A stretch of DNA of 64,000 nt, from positions 1,178,001 through 1,242,000 of the forward strand of contig NZ_WAHS01000001.1 in assembly GCF_015714715.1 (NCBI RefSeq), given 5' to 3'. Origin of the DNA: Aestuariivirga litoralis. Its GTDB lineage: Bacteria > Pseudomonadota > Alphaproteobacteria > Rhizobiales > Aestuariivirgaceae. This document shows, in pieces, positions 55,320-64,000 of the stretch. The position numbers and the translations under genes are program-made. The notes under the pieces were generated by a model. That model saw only the letters and a list, made by a program, of their open reading frames with translations, searched no databases and was not told the DNA's origin. The first letter of the stretch is position 1. Every line of letters starts with the position of its first letter.

Positions 55320-55352
55320 CGTCTTGTCGATCCACTTGTATCAGTGGGGAAA

Positions 55353-56870
55353 TCAACCTGCTGCCTGGCGGCGCAGGAAAGCGGGAATGGCCAATTGATC
55401 GTCATCGTAGCTGGCTTCCGGCTGCATGGGTGCCGGTTCCTGATAGGCAGGTGCCGGAGTGCGCTGGATGCGGGGTTCGGCGCGGCGGCTGGGCGCTTGC
55501 GGTGCGGCTTCGGTTTCAATCTGCGGCTCGCTGCGGCGGCCAAGGCCAACATTGGCAAGGCGGTCAAAAATGCTGCGCTTCTTGTTGGCCTGGGTGGCAA
55601 TCTCGCTGATGCGCTGCTGTTGGGCGGCCACCTGCTCCTGGGCGATGCGCGGAAATTGTTCAATCGGCGGAATGCGCGGATTGGCGCGCGATGCTGGCAC
55701 ATGGGCGACAGGTGCTTCTTCCTGCTCCATTTCGGCTTCGTGGGTCTCTTCCATCGCCGCTTCTTCCAGTTCCATCATCGGCGGAATGGGATTGGCGCGC
55801 ATGTTGGCGCGGGCCTGTGAGGATGGCTGCGGAATGCTGTAGGTCTTGCGCTCGGCCTTCACCGGCTCAGCGATTTCTTCGCGCACCGGAGCATGGGCCA
55901 TGGCTTCGATATTGAGGCCGGTGGCGACCACGGAAACCCGCATCGTGCCTTCCAGCGTTTCATCGAAAGTAGCACCGAGGATGATGTTGGCGTTGGGGTC
56001 AACTTCTTCGCGGATGCGCGTTGCGGCTTCATCCACTTCATAAAGGGTGAGATCAGGTCCGCCACAGATCGAGATCAGCAGGCCGCGTGCGCCGCGCATC
56101 GACACATCATCAAGCAGAGGGTTGGAGATCGCTGCTTCCGCAGCTTCGATGGCACGGCGGTCGCCCGAGGCTTCACCGGTGCCCATCATTGCCTTGCCCA
56201 TTTCGCTCATGATGGCGCGGACGTCGGCGAAGTCGAGATTGATCAGGCCTTCCTTGGTCATCAATTCAGTGATCGATGCAACGCCCGAATAGAGCACCTG
56301 GTCAGCCATCGCGAAGGCGGCGGCGAAGGTGGTTTTTTCGTTGGCGACGCGGAACAGGTTCTGGTTCGGAATGACGATCAGCGTATCGACATAACGGGCC
56401 AGTTCTTCGATGCCGGCTTCAGCGGTGGATTGACGGCGCACGCCTTCAAAATGGAACGGCTTGGTGACGACACCGACAGTCAGGATGCCCTGCTCTTTCG
56501 CGGCGCGCGCGATGACAGGTGCAGCACCCGTGCCGGTGCCACCGCCCATGCCGGCGGTGATGAAAGCCATATGTGAGCCAGCAAGGTGATCGACAATTTC
56601 CTGCAGTGCTTCTTCAGCGGCAGCAGCACCAATTTGCGGATGCGAGCCAGCGCCGAGGCCTTGCGTCAGCGCAGTTCCCATCTGGATGCGCCGGGTGGCT
56701 GCGTTTTGCAGCAGGGCTTGTGCATCAGTGTTGGCGACGACGAATTCCACCCCTTCAAGGCGGCTTTCGATCATGTTGTTGACTGCGTTGCCACCGGCCC
56801 CGCCGACACCAAAAACGGTGATCCGCGGCTTCAATTCTGAGAGGTTGGGCACGGTGAGCTTGATTGTCAT
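55353..56870 (-). CDS. ftsZ: Cell division GTPase FtsZ
   Basis: Tubulin homologue that forms the Z ring. ATG 56870 ([20 protein letters not shown]); a TTG two codons upstream is less likely. GTPase core: [23 protein letters not shown], signature [42 protein letters not shown]. After the core (about residue 320) comes a long Pro/Ala/Glu/Arg-rich linker, typical of alphaproteobacteria, then the C-terminal peptide IPAFLRRQ for binding FtsA and other partners. 505 aa. Last gene of the cluster in the window, with its own upstream region of 123 nt after ftsA, and a terminator behind it. Confidence 0.98.
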   Translation of the reverse strand: MTIKLTVPNLSELKPRITVFGVGGAGGNAVNNMIESRLEGVEFVVANTDAQALLQNAATRRIQMGTALTQGLGAGSHPQIGAAAAEEALQEIVDHLAGSHMAFITAGMGGGTGTGAAPVIARAAKEQGILTVGVVTKPFHFEGVRRQSTAEAGIEELARYVDTLIVIPNQNLFRVANEKTTFAAAFAMADQVLYSGVASITELMTKEGLINLDFADVRAIMSEMGKAMMGTGEASGDRRAIEAAEAAISNPLLDDVSMRGARGLLISICGGPDLTLYEVDEAATRIREEVDPNANIILGATFDETLEGTMRVSVVATGLNIEAMAHAPVREEIAEPVKAERKTYSIPQPSSQARANMRANPIPPMMELEEAAMEETHEAEMEQEEAPVAHVPASRANPRIPPIEQFPRIAQEQVAAQQQRISEIATQANKKRSIFDRLANVGLGRRSEPQIETEAAPQAPSRRAEPRIQRTPAPAYQEPAPMQPEASYDDDQLAIPAFLRRQAAG

Positions 56871-56928
56871 GGTCAATCCAAACGCTGAGTTGAGATTGCC
56901 CGACTTTCTTACCCAAACCTTAAAAACT

Positions 56929-56946
56929 GGTTAACGAAAGCTAACC
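56929..56946 (-). promoter_or_regulatory. Inverted TTAACC-type element upstream of ftsZ, candidate CtrA site
   Basis: GGTTAACGAAAGCTAACC (plus strand) is an inverted GGTTA/TAACC repeat 59 nt upstream of the ftsZ ATG. CtrA in Caulobacter binds TTAA-N7-TTAA type sites and represses ftsZ; read on the minus strand this gives GTTA-N7-TTAA, a partial match. Suggestive only. Confidence 0.35.
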
Positions 56947-56993
56947 ATTACACTCGCGATTCGACGAAATTTGTTCCGAATTGAATCAGCGGG

Positions 56994-58316
56994 TTAAAGA
57001 GCCTCTTTCAACCATCGGCCCATGCGGCGGGCAAAGCCCACCTGTTGGCGCGCCAAGGCATCTTGGGTTTCCTGTGGGACGGCATAATTTACATCGGGTT
57101 TTGCAGCATGAACCAGAGCTCCGGTGGCCACGGCAAAGCCGCCATGGCGCTGGTATTCATTAATACCGTTCAGCGATGCGCTGGCCCCCACCCGCACCTG
57201 GCGCTGGAGGATATGCGAGGCGAGATCGGCCACGCCATGCAGTTGGCTGGTGCCGCCGGTCAACACCACGCGCATGCCAGCGCTGGCGGCAAATGGGCCC
57301 TGCGCCAGATCCTTGGCGCAATGTTCAAGGATTTCCTCAAGACGCGCCCGCAAGATATTGGTCAGATGGGCTTTTGGGACCCGGGTAACGGCATCGGTGC
57401 CGCGTTCGCCGAGCAGTGGAACCGCCAGCATTTCACGGTCGCCATGGCCACCTGGAATGCAGGAGCCCCAGAGGGTTTTCATGCGTTCGGCATGTGCCAC
57501 AGAGGTCGCAAGGCCTTGCGCAACGTCGTTGGTCAGGTGGTGGCCGCCGAGATTTGTCGACCTGGCCGCAACCAAACGGTCGCCGCGAATGAAGGCGCAG
57601 GAGGTGACAGCACCGCCCATGTCGATGACGACGGCGCCCAAAGCGCGCTCGTCCGGCGTCAAGGCAGATTTGCCAGCTGCATAGGGAGCCAGGACAAAGC
57701 CGGAGATACCCAGATGGGCACGTTCCACGGCATGGCAGATGTTGCGCAGATAGGCGGGTGCCACGGTGGTGACGCCGACATCGATCTGCAGCTCTTCGCC
57801 ATGCAGGCCAAGTGGCTGGCCGATGCCTGATACGCCATCGAGCGCGTGATCGACCGGGCTCAAATGCAGGATCTTACGGTTGCCCATATGCACTGAGGCC
57901 AGAGCCTCGGCGACGGCGAAATCGAGATCGAAGGGGCCGACCACACCTGTCTGGGTGCGCACGCGGCCGGAAATGGTGGCGGATGATGGCCGGCCGCCAG
58001 AGATCGCAACGATGACTTCCGAGATCGAAGTTTGCGCGCCACGTTCAGCGGCATCTACGGCGATGCGAATGGCGCATTCGGCTTCATTGACGTCGATCAC
58101 GGCCCCTGCACGCACACCACGCGCGGCGGTCTGGCCAAGCCCGATCACTTTCAGAAGCTGGCGCGGATCTTGGGGGCCACGGGTTTTCGGGGCCTGCAAT
58201 TCGGCAATGAGGCAGGAAATCTTGCTGGAACCAATGTCCAGGGCTGCAATGATTTTTGACGGCTGAAGCGGGCTCGCCAATCGGTTTTGCCGGCCTGCCA
58301 AATGCACAACATTCAT
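56994..58316 (-). CDS. ftsA: Cell division protein FtsA
   Basis: Actin-like membrane tether of the Z ring. ATG 58316 (MNVVHLAGRQNRLASPLQPSK), a TTG upstream being less likely. ATPase fold: IAALDIGSSKISCLIAEL (phosphate 1), SEVIVAISGG, VVIDMGGAVTSCAFIRGDRLVAARSTNLGGHHLTNDVAQGL (phosphate 2), VVLTGGTSQLHGVADLASHIL (adenosine), and a C-terminal amphipathic helix RQQVGFARRMGRWLKEAL for membrane binding. 440 aa. ftsQ is 52 nt upstream on the same strand. Confidence 0.97.
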   Translation of the reverse strand: MNVVHLAGRQNRLASPLQPSKIIAALDIGSSKISCLIAELQAPKTRGPQDPRQLLKVIGLGQTAARGVRAGAVIDVNEAECAIRIAVDAAERGAQTSISEVIVAISGGRPSSATISGRVRTQTGVVGPFDLDFAVAEALASVHMGNRKILHLSPVDHALDGVSGIGQPLGLHGEELQIDVGVTTVAPAYLRNICHAVERAHLGISGFVLAPYAAGKSALTPDERALGAVVIDMGGAVTSCAFIRGDRLVAARSTNLGGHHLTNDVAQGLATSVAHAERMKTLWGSCIPGGHGDREMLAVPLLGERGTDAVTRVPKAHLTNILRARLEEILEHCAKDLAQGPFAASAGMRVVLTGGTSQLHGVADLASHILQRQVRVGASASLNGINEYQRHGGFAVATGALVHAAKPDVNYAVPQETQDALARQQVGFARRMGRWLKEAL

Positions 58317-58368
58317 AGTCTTACGCAACCCTACTCAACTCACTCACCCTACGCAGATAGCGCGGTGA

Positions 58369-59202
58369 TTACTGTTTTACTCCGGACGCAGGAAGCGGAC
58401 TTCCTGAAGCGTCAGCAACCGCGACCTGCACCGTCATCTGCCCCGGTACCCGCATGTCAATCATGCTGATACCTTTTTCGAAGAGACCTTGAGACTGATC
58501 CAATCCCCAAGCCGTCTTCAGCGCTTCCGGTGCGCCTTGCTCCGGAAGTGCCACTTTCACCCCGTTGTCGAGGTAGAGCGTCCAACGCCGCATGCCCACA
58601 CGGGCCGCTGCACTTACTTTCTTAGTTAACTCAGGAAAGGCTGACATCAGGTTAATAAAGTCAGCTACGGACAAGTTTGCGCCCTCGCCCGTCACCAATG
58701 GCAGCTGCCGTGTGGCCACCAGTCCGGGCTGGCCCATGGTCACGCCGGAGGCATCGATGAGATCGGTGGCACCACTATGCTGCCAGATGGCCACGGCCAC
58801 ACGTTCACGAATGCTGATCTTCAGAACGTTAGGATATTCGCGCGCGACAGATGCGCTTTCCAGCCAAGGCAAAGTGGCCAAGGTCTTGCGCGCCACATTG
58901 GCATCAAAACCCAGCATGGGTTTGCCTGGCCGGATCGCCAGCACGGAAAGAACCTCGGAGGCGTCATGCTGGCTGAGGCCGGAGATCTGAATATCGTCAG
59001 CAGCAAGACCTACCACACTGGCCACCCGGCCCGGCAGGCTGAACCACGGGCTGTTCTCATCTTCGAAAGCGCCGCTGCGGGTCGCGCCATGCAGGATGGT
59101 CATGCCCACCAAAGTGAGCGCACCCAGCCGCGCGAGATTGCGGATGAAAAAACCATCCAGCGCATTCAACACGGAAAGCCCAATTTTCTTTGCGTCTCTC
59201 AT
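58369..59202 (-). CDS. ftsQ: Cell division protein FtsQ
   Basis: Bitopic inner-membrane protein of the divisome core (FtsQLB). One N-terminal helix (LARLGALTLVGMTILHGA) follows a short basic cytoplasmic part. The POTRA domain (VVGLAADDIQISGLSQHDASEVLSVLAIRPGKPMLGFDANVARKTLATLPWLESASVAREYPNVLKISIRERVAVAIWQ) then leads to the beta domain. 277 aa. It overlaps ddl by 4 nt, and sits in the expected order ddl-ftsQ-ftsA-ftsZ. Confidence 0.96.
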   Translation of the reverse strand: MRDAKKIGLSVLNALDGFFIRNLARLGALTLVGMTILHGATRSGAFEDENSPWFSLPGRVASVVGLAADDIQISGLSQHDASEVLSVLAIRPGKPMLGFDANVARKTLATLPWLESASVAREYPNVLKISIRERVAVAIWQHSGATDLIDASGVTMGQPGLVATRQLPLVTGEGANLSVADFINLMSAFPELTKKVSAAARVGMRRWTLYLDNGVKVALPEQGAPEALKTAWGLDQSQGLFEKGISMIDMRVPGQMTVQVAVADASGSPLPASGVKQ

Positions 59203-60143
59203 CTGTCCACCGAAGCGTCATTGACCATCCAGGTCACCAGTTCTTCAAATGTATGGCCGGCGTGGCGCGCCATGTCGGGCACCAGCGATGTGCCGGTCAT
59301 GCCCGGCTGCGTGTTGATTTCAAGCAGCACCAATTCGCCCTTGTCTTTAGCTGTGTCGTCGTAACGGAAATCGCAGCGCGAGACGCCACGGCAGCCCATG
59401 GCAATATGCGCCATCAACGCAAACTTCTGGCACTTCCGATAAATATCGGCGGGAATCTGCGCGGGCAGAATATGGTCAGAACCGCCCTCTGAATATTTGG
59501 ATTCATAGTCGTAGAAGTTGCCCTTGTTGGACACGATGTCGATCACACCGAGCGCCACGTCACCCATCACCGCACAGGTGAGTTCACGGCCAGGAATGAA
59601 GCGCTCAACCATGGCTTCATCACCAAAAATATCACGTTCATCGAGAATGCTGGCAGCCGGACCATTGGCAGTGGTGCGCACGATATGCACGCCCACGCTG
59701 GAGCCTTCGGCCACCGGCTTCACCACGTAAGGAGGCGCCATGACGTGGCGCGTCGCTGCGTCTTCAAGCGGCACCACAAGGCTTTCGGCCAAGGGAATGC
59801 CTGCAGCCTGAAACACCAGCTTGGATTTCTGCTTGTCCATGGCGATGGCGGAGGGCAGCACGCCGGAATGCGTATAGGGAATGCGCATGGTTTCAAAAAT
59901 GGCGGCGGCCTTGCCGTCCTCGCCCCATTTGCCATGCAGCGCATTGAAGATCACATCGGGCTTCAGATCGGCCAGCACGCCGAACAAGGTTTCGCGCTTG
60001 GGATCAACCATCACGGCCTTGAAGCCGGCGTTGATCAGCGCCTTATAGCAGGCTTCGCCCGATGACAGCGACACGTTGCGCTCCGCCGACCAGCCGCCCA
60101 TCAAGACGGCAACAGTCGTTTGCTCAGGAATGCGCTTCATCAT
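59199..60143 (-). CDS. ddl: D-alanine--D-alanine ligase
   Basis: ATP-grasp ligase making D-Ala-D-Ala for peptidoglycan precursors. Start at 60143 ([26 protein letters not shown]) overlaps the murB stop; ATG 60140 is equally possible. Motifs: [83 protein letters not shown] and [22 protein letters not shown]. 314 aa. Cytoplasmic. Confidence 0.97.
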   Translation of the reverse strand: MMKRIPEQTTVAVLMGGWSAERNVSLSSGEACYKALINAGFKAVMVDPKRETLFGVLADLKPDVIFNALHGKWGEDGKAAAIFETMRIPYTHSGVLPSAIAMDKQKSKLVFQAAGIPLAESLVVPLEDAATRHVMAPPYVVKPVAEGSSVGVHIVRTTANGPAASILDERDIFGDEAMVERFIPGRELTCAVMGDVALGVIDIVSNKGNFYDYESKYSEGGSDHILPAQIPADIYRKCQKFALMAHIAMGCRGVSRCDFRYDDTAKDKGELVLLEINTQPGMTGTSLVPDMARHAGHTFEELVTWMVNDASVDR

Positions 60144-61063
60144 GCTGATGCCGGGATACCGATGCGCTTGATTTCCCAATCGAGCTGGATACCGGAGGTT
60201 TCCAGCACGCGGGCGCGGATCGTTTCGCCCAGTTCTTCGATCTGCGCGGCAGTGGCGCCGCCTTCATTGATCAGGAAGTTGCAATGCTGTTCCGACACTT
60301 TGGCGGGGCCGACATTGAAGCCGCGCATCCCTGCCTTGTCGATCAATTGCCAGGATTTGTTGTTCGGCGGGTTCTTGAACGTGGAACCGCCGGTTTTGGA
60401 TTTGATCGGCTGGGTCGCTTCGCGGCTGGCGGTGATCTTGTCCATCGCCGCAATGATCTCGTCCTTGTTGCCGGGCTTGCCTTGCAACAATGCAGACGTG
60501 AAGATCAGGTCCTCAGGCGCGCCGCAATGACGGTAGGTATATTTCATATCCGCATTGGAGAGCACTTTGAGTTCGCCTTTCCGGTTGAAGCCGCGGGCCT
60601 CGACCAGCACATCCTTGGTTTCACCGCCATAGGCGCCACCATTCATGCGCAGCGCGCCGCCTATCGTGCCGGGGATACCTCTCAGAAAGGTTAATGCATC
60701 GATACTATTGTCTGCCGCAAAGCGGGCCACGCGCACATCGAGTGCGGCAGTGCCGGCGCGGATGCGGTTCTCGCCTTCCAGCACGGCATCCATGAAGGCG
60801 CGGCCCATGCGGATCACCACGCCGGGCACACCTCCATCACGCACCAGAAGATTGGAGCCAACGCCGATCACATAGACCGGCACATCTTCAGGCGTGCCCT
60901 TCAGGAAGGCACCGAGATCTTCTTCATCCGCGGGCGCAAACAGAACTTCCGCCGGGCCGCCGACGCGGAACCAGGTGAGATCCTGCAGCGGTGCATTTGC
61001 GTCCAAGCGGCCACGAACCGTGGGGAGTTTCTTGAGCAGGCTTGTCCCATCCAGCTTCGTCAT
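60140..61063 (-). CDS. murB: UDP-N-acetylenolpyruvoylglucosamine reductase
   Basis: FAD enzyme reducing UDP-GlcNAc-enolpyruvate to UDP-MurNAc. ATG 61063 lies 4 nt after the murC stop (a longer frame would overlap murC). FAD-binding signature [48 protein letters not shown], and catalytic [11 protein letters not shown] (Ser proton donor), with Glu in [14 protein letters not shown]. 307 aa. It overlaps ddl by 4 nt. Confidence 0.97.
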   Translation of the reverse strand: MTKLDGTSLLKKLPTVRGRLDANAPLQDLTWFRVGGPAEVLFAPADEEDLGAFLKGTPEDVPVYVIGVGSNLLVRDGGVPGVVIRMGRAFMDAVLEGENRIRAGTAALDVRVARFAADNSIDALTFLRGIPGTIGGALRMNGGAYGGETKDVLVEARGFNRKGELKVLSNADMKYTYRHCGAPEDLIFTSALLQGKPGNKDEIIAAMDKITASREATQPIKSKTGGSTFKNPPNNKSWQLIDKAGMRGFNVGPAKVSEQHCNFLINEGGATAAQIEELGETIRARVLETSGIQLDWEIKRIGIPASA

Positions 61064-61067
61064 CGCG

Positions 61068-62477
61068 TCAAGCCTTGTCGATATCGGCCAATTGGCCGGG
61101 CAAGGCATAGGCCCATTGGGTGATGGTACCTGCGCCGAGGCACACTACGATATCACCCGGCTTCACCATGCCGCGCACCAAAGGTGCGAGCTGATCCGGA
61201 TTGTCGATCTTGTTCACCGCACGGTGGCCGTGGCTACGCAGGCCTTCGGCCAGGCTATCATGGCTGATGCCTTCGATCGGGGCTTCGCCAGCGGCGTAAA
61301 CCGGAGCGACGATCACTTCATCCGCATTGTTGAAGCACGTACAGAAGTCATTGAAAAGGCTTTGCAAACGGGTGTAACGATGCGGCTGCATGACAGCGAC
61401 GACCTTGCCTTTGGTGACGCGGCGCGCGGCGGACAGCACAGCCGAGATTTCAACCGGGTGGTGGCCGTAATCATCATAGACAGTCACGCCATTATGTTCG
61501 CCCGTGCGGGTAAAGCGGCGTTTGACGCCTTCAAAGTCAGCCAAGCCCTTGCGGATGGCGTCATCGCCGATGCCAAGCTCACGCGCCACGGCGAGTGCCG
61601 CAGCAGAGTTCAGCGCGTTGTGATCACCTGGCATGCCGAGCGCCAGCTTTTCGATCTCATGCACTTTGCCAGTGCGCCGGTCAGTGACGCGCACCGAGAA
61701 ACGGGTTGCACCATCCACAAAATCTCCACCCAGCAGGCAATAATCAGCCTGCGGGCTACGGCCATAAGTGACGATGCGGCGGTCCTTCACATGGGCGATC
61801 AGATCCTGCACGACAGGGTGATCGATGCACATCACAGCAAAACCGTAGAAGGGAATGTTTTCGACAAAACGCAGGAAGGCTTCCTTGGCCTTGTCGAAGG
61901 TGCCGTAATGATCGAGATGCTCGGGATCGATATTGGTGACGATCACCACGTCGGCGGGAAGCTTGACGAAGGTGCCGTCAGACTCGTCGCTTTCCACCAC
62001 CATCCACTCACCCTTGCCGAGGCGCGCGTTGGTTCCATAGGCGTTGATGATGCCGCCATTGATGACGGTGGGATCGAACTTTCCGGCGTCGAGGAGCGAG
62101 GCCACGAGCGAGGTCGTGGTTGTCTTGCCATGGGTGCCGCCGACAGCCACGCAGGATTTGAAGCGCATCAGCTCGGCCAGCATTTCGGCGCGGCGCACGA
62201 TGGGCAGCGCATGGGCTCGGGCTTCCATCAGTTCCGGATTGTCGGACTTCACCGCGGAAGACACCACGACAACCGAGGCATCCTTTACGTTTGCGGCTGA
62301 GTGCCCGATCATCACTTCGATGCCGGCCTTGCGCAGGCGGGCCACATTGTAATTGTCGGAAATATCCGAGCCCTGCACCTTGTAGCCCAGCGTTGCCATC
62401 ACTTCGGCAATGCCGCTCATGCCAATGCCGCCCACGCCGATGAAATGGATGGGGCCAACGTCGCGTGGCAATTTCAT
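61068..62477 (-). CDS. murC: UDP-N-acetylmuramate--L-alanine ligase
   Basis: Adds L-Ala to UDP-MurNAc using ATP in the cytoplasm. Motifs are [32 protein letters not shown] (N-terminal UDP-binding), the P-loop [13 protein letters not shown], the ESDGTFVKL region, [26 protein letters not shown] and [10 protein letters not shown]. 469 aa, a normal length. It lies 14 nt after murG and directly before murB. Confidence 0.98.
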   Translation of the reverse strand: MKLPRDVGPIHFIGVGGIGMSGIAEVMATLGYKVQGSDISDNYNVARLRKAGIEVMIGHSAANVKDASVVVVSSAVKSDNPELMEARAHALPIVRRAEMLAELMRFKSCVAVGGTHGKTTTTSLVASLLDAGKFDPTVINGGIINAYGTNARLGKGEWMVVESDESDGTFVKLPADVVIVTNIDPEHLDHYGTFDKAKEAFLRFVENIPFYGFAVMCIDHPVVQDLIAHVKDRRIVTYGRSPQADYCLLGGDFVDGATRFSVRVTDRRTGKVHEIEKLALGMPGDHNALNSAAALAVARELGIGDDAIRKGLADFEGVKRRFTRTGEHNGVTVYDDYGHHPVEISAVLSAARRVTKGKVVAVMQPHRYTRLQSLFNDFCTCFNNADEVIVAPVYAAGEAPIEGISHDSLAEGLRSHGHRAVNKIDNPDQLAPLVRGMVKPGDIVVCLGAGTITQWAYALPGQLADIDKA

Positions 62478-62491
62478 AGTGTCATCTCTCC

Positions 62492-63595
62492 TTATGCCGC
62501 CTGCAGCGACAACTCTTCCACCAGATTGGCCAAGCGCTCGGCGGCATCCGGAACGCCCTGTTTCAGGGCTTGGTCGGCGGCCTTCTTAAGGCCTGCGCCA
62601 TCCGCCATCAACCGTGACAAAAAGGACGCAAATTCAAGCGGCTGAAGCTCCCATTGGGGGAACACCCAGCCTGCCCCGGCGGTTGAAAAAGCCTGGGCAT
62701 TTTTCAGCTGGTCATTGTCGATGGCGTGCGGCAGCGGCACCAGCACGGCGGGCCGGCCGATGACGCCCAATTCAGCAATCGATGATGCACCCGAACGGCA
62801 GACAACTAGCTGCGCATTGGCGAGGCGCTTGGGCATATCGGAAAAGAAGGAATGCAATTCCGCAGTGAGGCCCAGCTTGTCATAAGCGGCTTGTACGGAT
62901 TTCACATCTTCCGTGCGGCATTGCTGCACGAGGCGCAGGCGTTTGCGCGAATCCGGCGTCATCCCCGCAGCAACCTGCGGCATGAATTCCGAGAAAAATT
63001 TCGCACCCTGGCTGCCACCGAAGACAACAAGTTGGAAGGGGCCATATTCCTTGGGCACCGTGTAAGGGCTTGCGGCTTCGGCCATCGCGATGGCACGCAC
63101 CGGGTTGCCAGTATAGGTGACTTTGTCCTTGGCCGCTTCCGCAATGCCCTGCACTTCTTTGAAAGATGTGGCGATGGCGTTGACGCGCGCGGCTAGGAAG
63201 CCATTGGCCCGGCCCATGACGGCGTTCTGCTCATGCACCGCCGTTGGAATTTTCAAACTCCGCGCAGCGAGCAGCGGCGGAAAGGATGGATAGCCTCCAA
63301 AGCCAATCACCGCGACAGGCTTTAAAGCCGTCAGCGCGCGCTTGGCCGCTTGATAGCCATTGTACAGCCGCAGCATCCGCATGGGCAGGAGCCATGGCTT
63401 GGAGAATGATGGGCTTGCCGAAGGGATCACATGCACTTGCTCGGCAGGAAAATCCTTGCCGTAGCCACGCACGCGCTCATCAGTCATCAGGTGAACGTGA
63501 AAGCCACGCTTCACTAGAACTTCGGCCAGCGCCTGGGCGGGAAACAGATGGCCGCCGGTACCGCCGGCCGCCAGAACAACAATACCCCTGCTCAT
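62492..63595 (-). CDS. murG: UDP-GlcNAc:undecaprenyl-pyrophosphoryl-MurNAc-pentapeptide transferase
   Basis: Peripheral inner-membrane GT28 enzyme that makes lipid II from lipid I. N-terminal [22 protein letters not shown] (G-loop 1), [55 protein letters not shown] (G-loop 2), [42 protein letters not shown]. 367 aa. It overlaps ftsW by 4 nt. Confidence 0.98.
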   Translation of the reverse strand: MSRGIVVLAAGGTGGHLFPAQALAEVLVKRGFHVHLMTDERVRGYGKDFPAEQVHVIPSASPSFSKPWLLPMRMLRLYNGYQAAKRALTALKPVAVIGFGGYPSFPPLLAARSLKIPTAVHEQNAVMGRANGFLAARVNAIATSFKEVQGIAEAAKDKVTYTGNPVRAIAMAEAASPYTVPKEYGPFQLVVFGGSQGAKFFSEFMPQVAAGMTPDSRKRLRLVQQCRTEDVKSVQAAYDKLGLTAELHSFFSDMPKRLANAQLVVCRSGASSIAELGVIGRPAVLVPLPHAIDNDQLKNAQAFSTAGAGWVFPQWELQPLEFASFLSRLMADGAGLKKAADQALKQGVPDAAERLANLVEELSLQAA

Positions 63596-64000
63596 GCGTA
63601 AGCGACGCCTGATGCTTCGCGCGCAGCTACAGTGTGATGATCACGCCGCGCCAAAGCCAGCACGAAGCCCATGGCCAGAGCCGTGCCGAGCAGTGATGAA
63701 CCGCCATAAGAGATAAACGGCAGCGTCATGCCCTTGGCCGGGAGAAGCCCGACATTCACGCCCATATTGATGCAAGCCTGGAAGGCGAACATCGACACAA
63801 GGCCGGTCATGGCCAAGGACGAGAATGCATCCTCGCCTGCCTTGGCGCGTTTCAGCACGCGCATGATGATGAAGATGAAAAGCGCCATCAGGCCCAGGCA
63901 GGCAATGAGCCCATATTCCTCGCCCACAACGGCGAAGGCAAAATCGGTATGCGCATCTGGCAGCACCATCTTGGCGGTGCCGCCGCCCGGCCCTGCCCCC
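63592..64000 (-). CDS. ftsW: FtsW (SEDS peptidoglycan glycosyltransferase), C-terminal part only
   Basis: Only the C-terminal about 135 residues lie inside the window; the frame is open to the right edge. Visible: GPGGGTAKMVLPDAHTDFAFAVVGEEYGLIACLG, ACINMGVNVGLLPAKGMTLPFISYGGSS, the SEDS signature shared by FtsW and RodA. The linkage to murG by a 4-nt overlap points to FtsW rather than RodA. It ends with a cytoplasmic tail [19 protein letters not shown]. Confidence 0.96.
   Translation of the reverse strand, partial: GAGPGGGTAKMVLPDAHTDFAFAVVGEEYGLIACLGLMALFIFIIMRVLKRAKAGEDAFSSLAMTGLVSMFAFQACINMGVNVGLLPAKGMTLPFISYGGSSLLGTALAMGFVLALARRDHHTVAAREASGVAYA

Noticed and set aside
1-64000. tRNA, rRNA, CRISPR arrays, insertion sequences or prophage genes
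   Set aside because: None of the intergenic regions shows cloverleaf, array or terminal-repeat structure, and no transposase, integrase or phage gene was seen.

Overview
This window is chromosomal DNA of an alphaproteobacterium, most likely a member of the Hyphomicrobiales (Rhizobiales). Composition is GC-rich with dense, often 4-nt-overlapping genes. Family markers include an NDUFA12-type complex I subunit beside mlaD and a DUF2155 gene, the run aroQ-accB-accC-aat, an RNase E ending in a GWW motif, a class II (B12-dependent) ribonucleotide reductase NrdJ, and a dcw cluster (ftsW-murG-murC-murB-ddl-ftsQ-ftsA-ftsZ). I see no insertion sequence, prophage, CRISPR array, rRNA or tRNA. Species cannot be fixed from sequence reading alone.

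Layout. 1-8.8 kb: cell-wall and RNA-turnover genes (PBP1A, amidase, rne, an M48 protease with TPR-like repeats, a DsbA-like protein). 8.9-13.3 kb: aroQ, acetyl-CoA carboxylase accBC, aat, then DUF2155, mlaD and NDUFA12 on the other strand. 13.4-18 kb: a DedA/PAP2-like/LssY membrane fusion with lost phosphatase residues, a TauE/SafE exporter, and pseudouridine breakdown genes psuG-psuK. 18-25.9 kb: the most accessory-looking block. It has two divergent MttB-family methyltransferases around a GcvA-like LysR regulator, followed by a small QueG-like iron-sulfur protein, an unusual homocysteine S-methyltransferase-like protein, a GFA-family protein and a DHA2 efflux pump. This looks like a methyl-transfer or demethylation system without a neighbouring corrinoid protein.

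26-32.3 kb: nrdJ behind a long leader carrying a tandem NrdR-box pair, then a fused glycosyltransferase whose halves resemble the Och1 (GT32) and Anp1 (GT62) families, and a 25-residue Lys/Ala peptide gene. 32.4-43 kb: L,D-transpeptidase, aspS, an aspartate aminotransferase, a lipoprotein, three tandem cyclopropane-fatty-acid-synthase paralogues, an FAD amine oxidoreductase and a second L,D-transpeptidase with a Lys-rich tail. 43-48 kb: a PadR-regulated RND pump. 48.2-54.2 kb: a complete branched-chain amino-acid ABC transporter (livHMGF, a DUF6867-like membrane protein, livK). 54.3-64 kb: bamD (lacking a lipobox) and the dcw cluster from ftsZ back to ftsW, which runs off the window.

Functionally the window is mostly envelope biogenesis and division (PBP1A, amidase, two L,D-transpeptidases, Mur/Fts genes, BamD, MlaD, CFA synthases) plus core metabolism. 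The methyltransferase block, the fused glycosyltransferase, the degenerate PAP2 fusion, the Lys/Ala micro-protein and the CFA triplication are the parts least explained by standard annotation.
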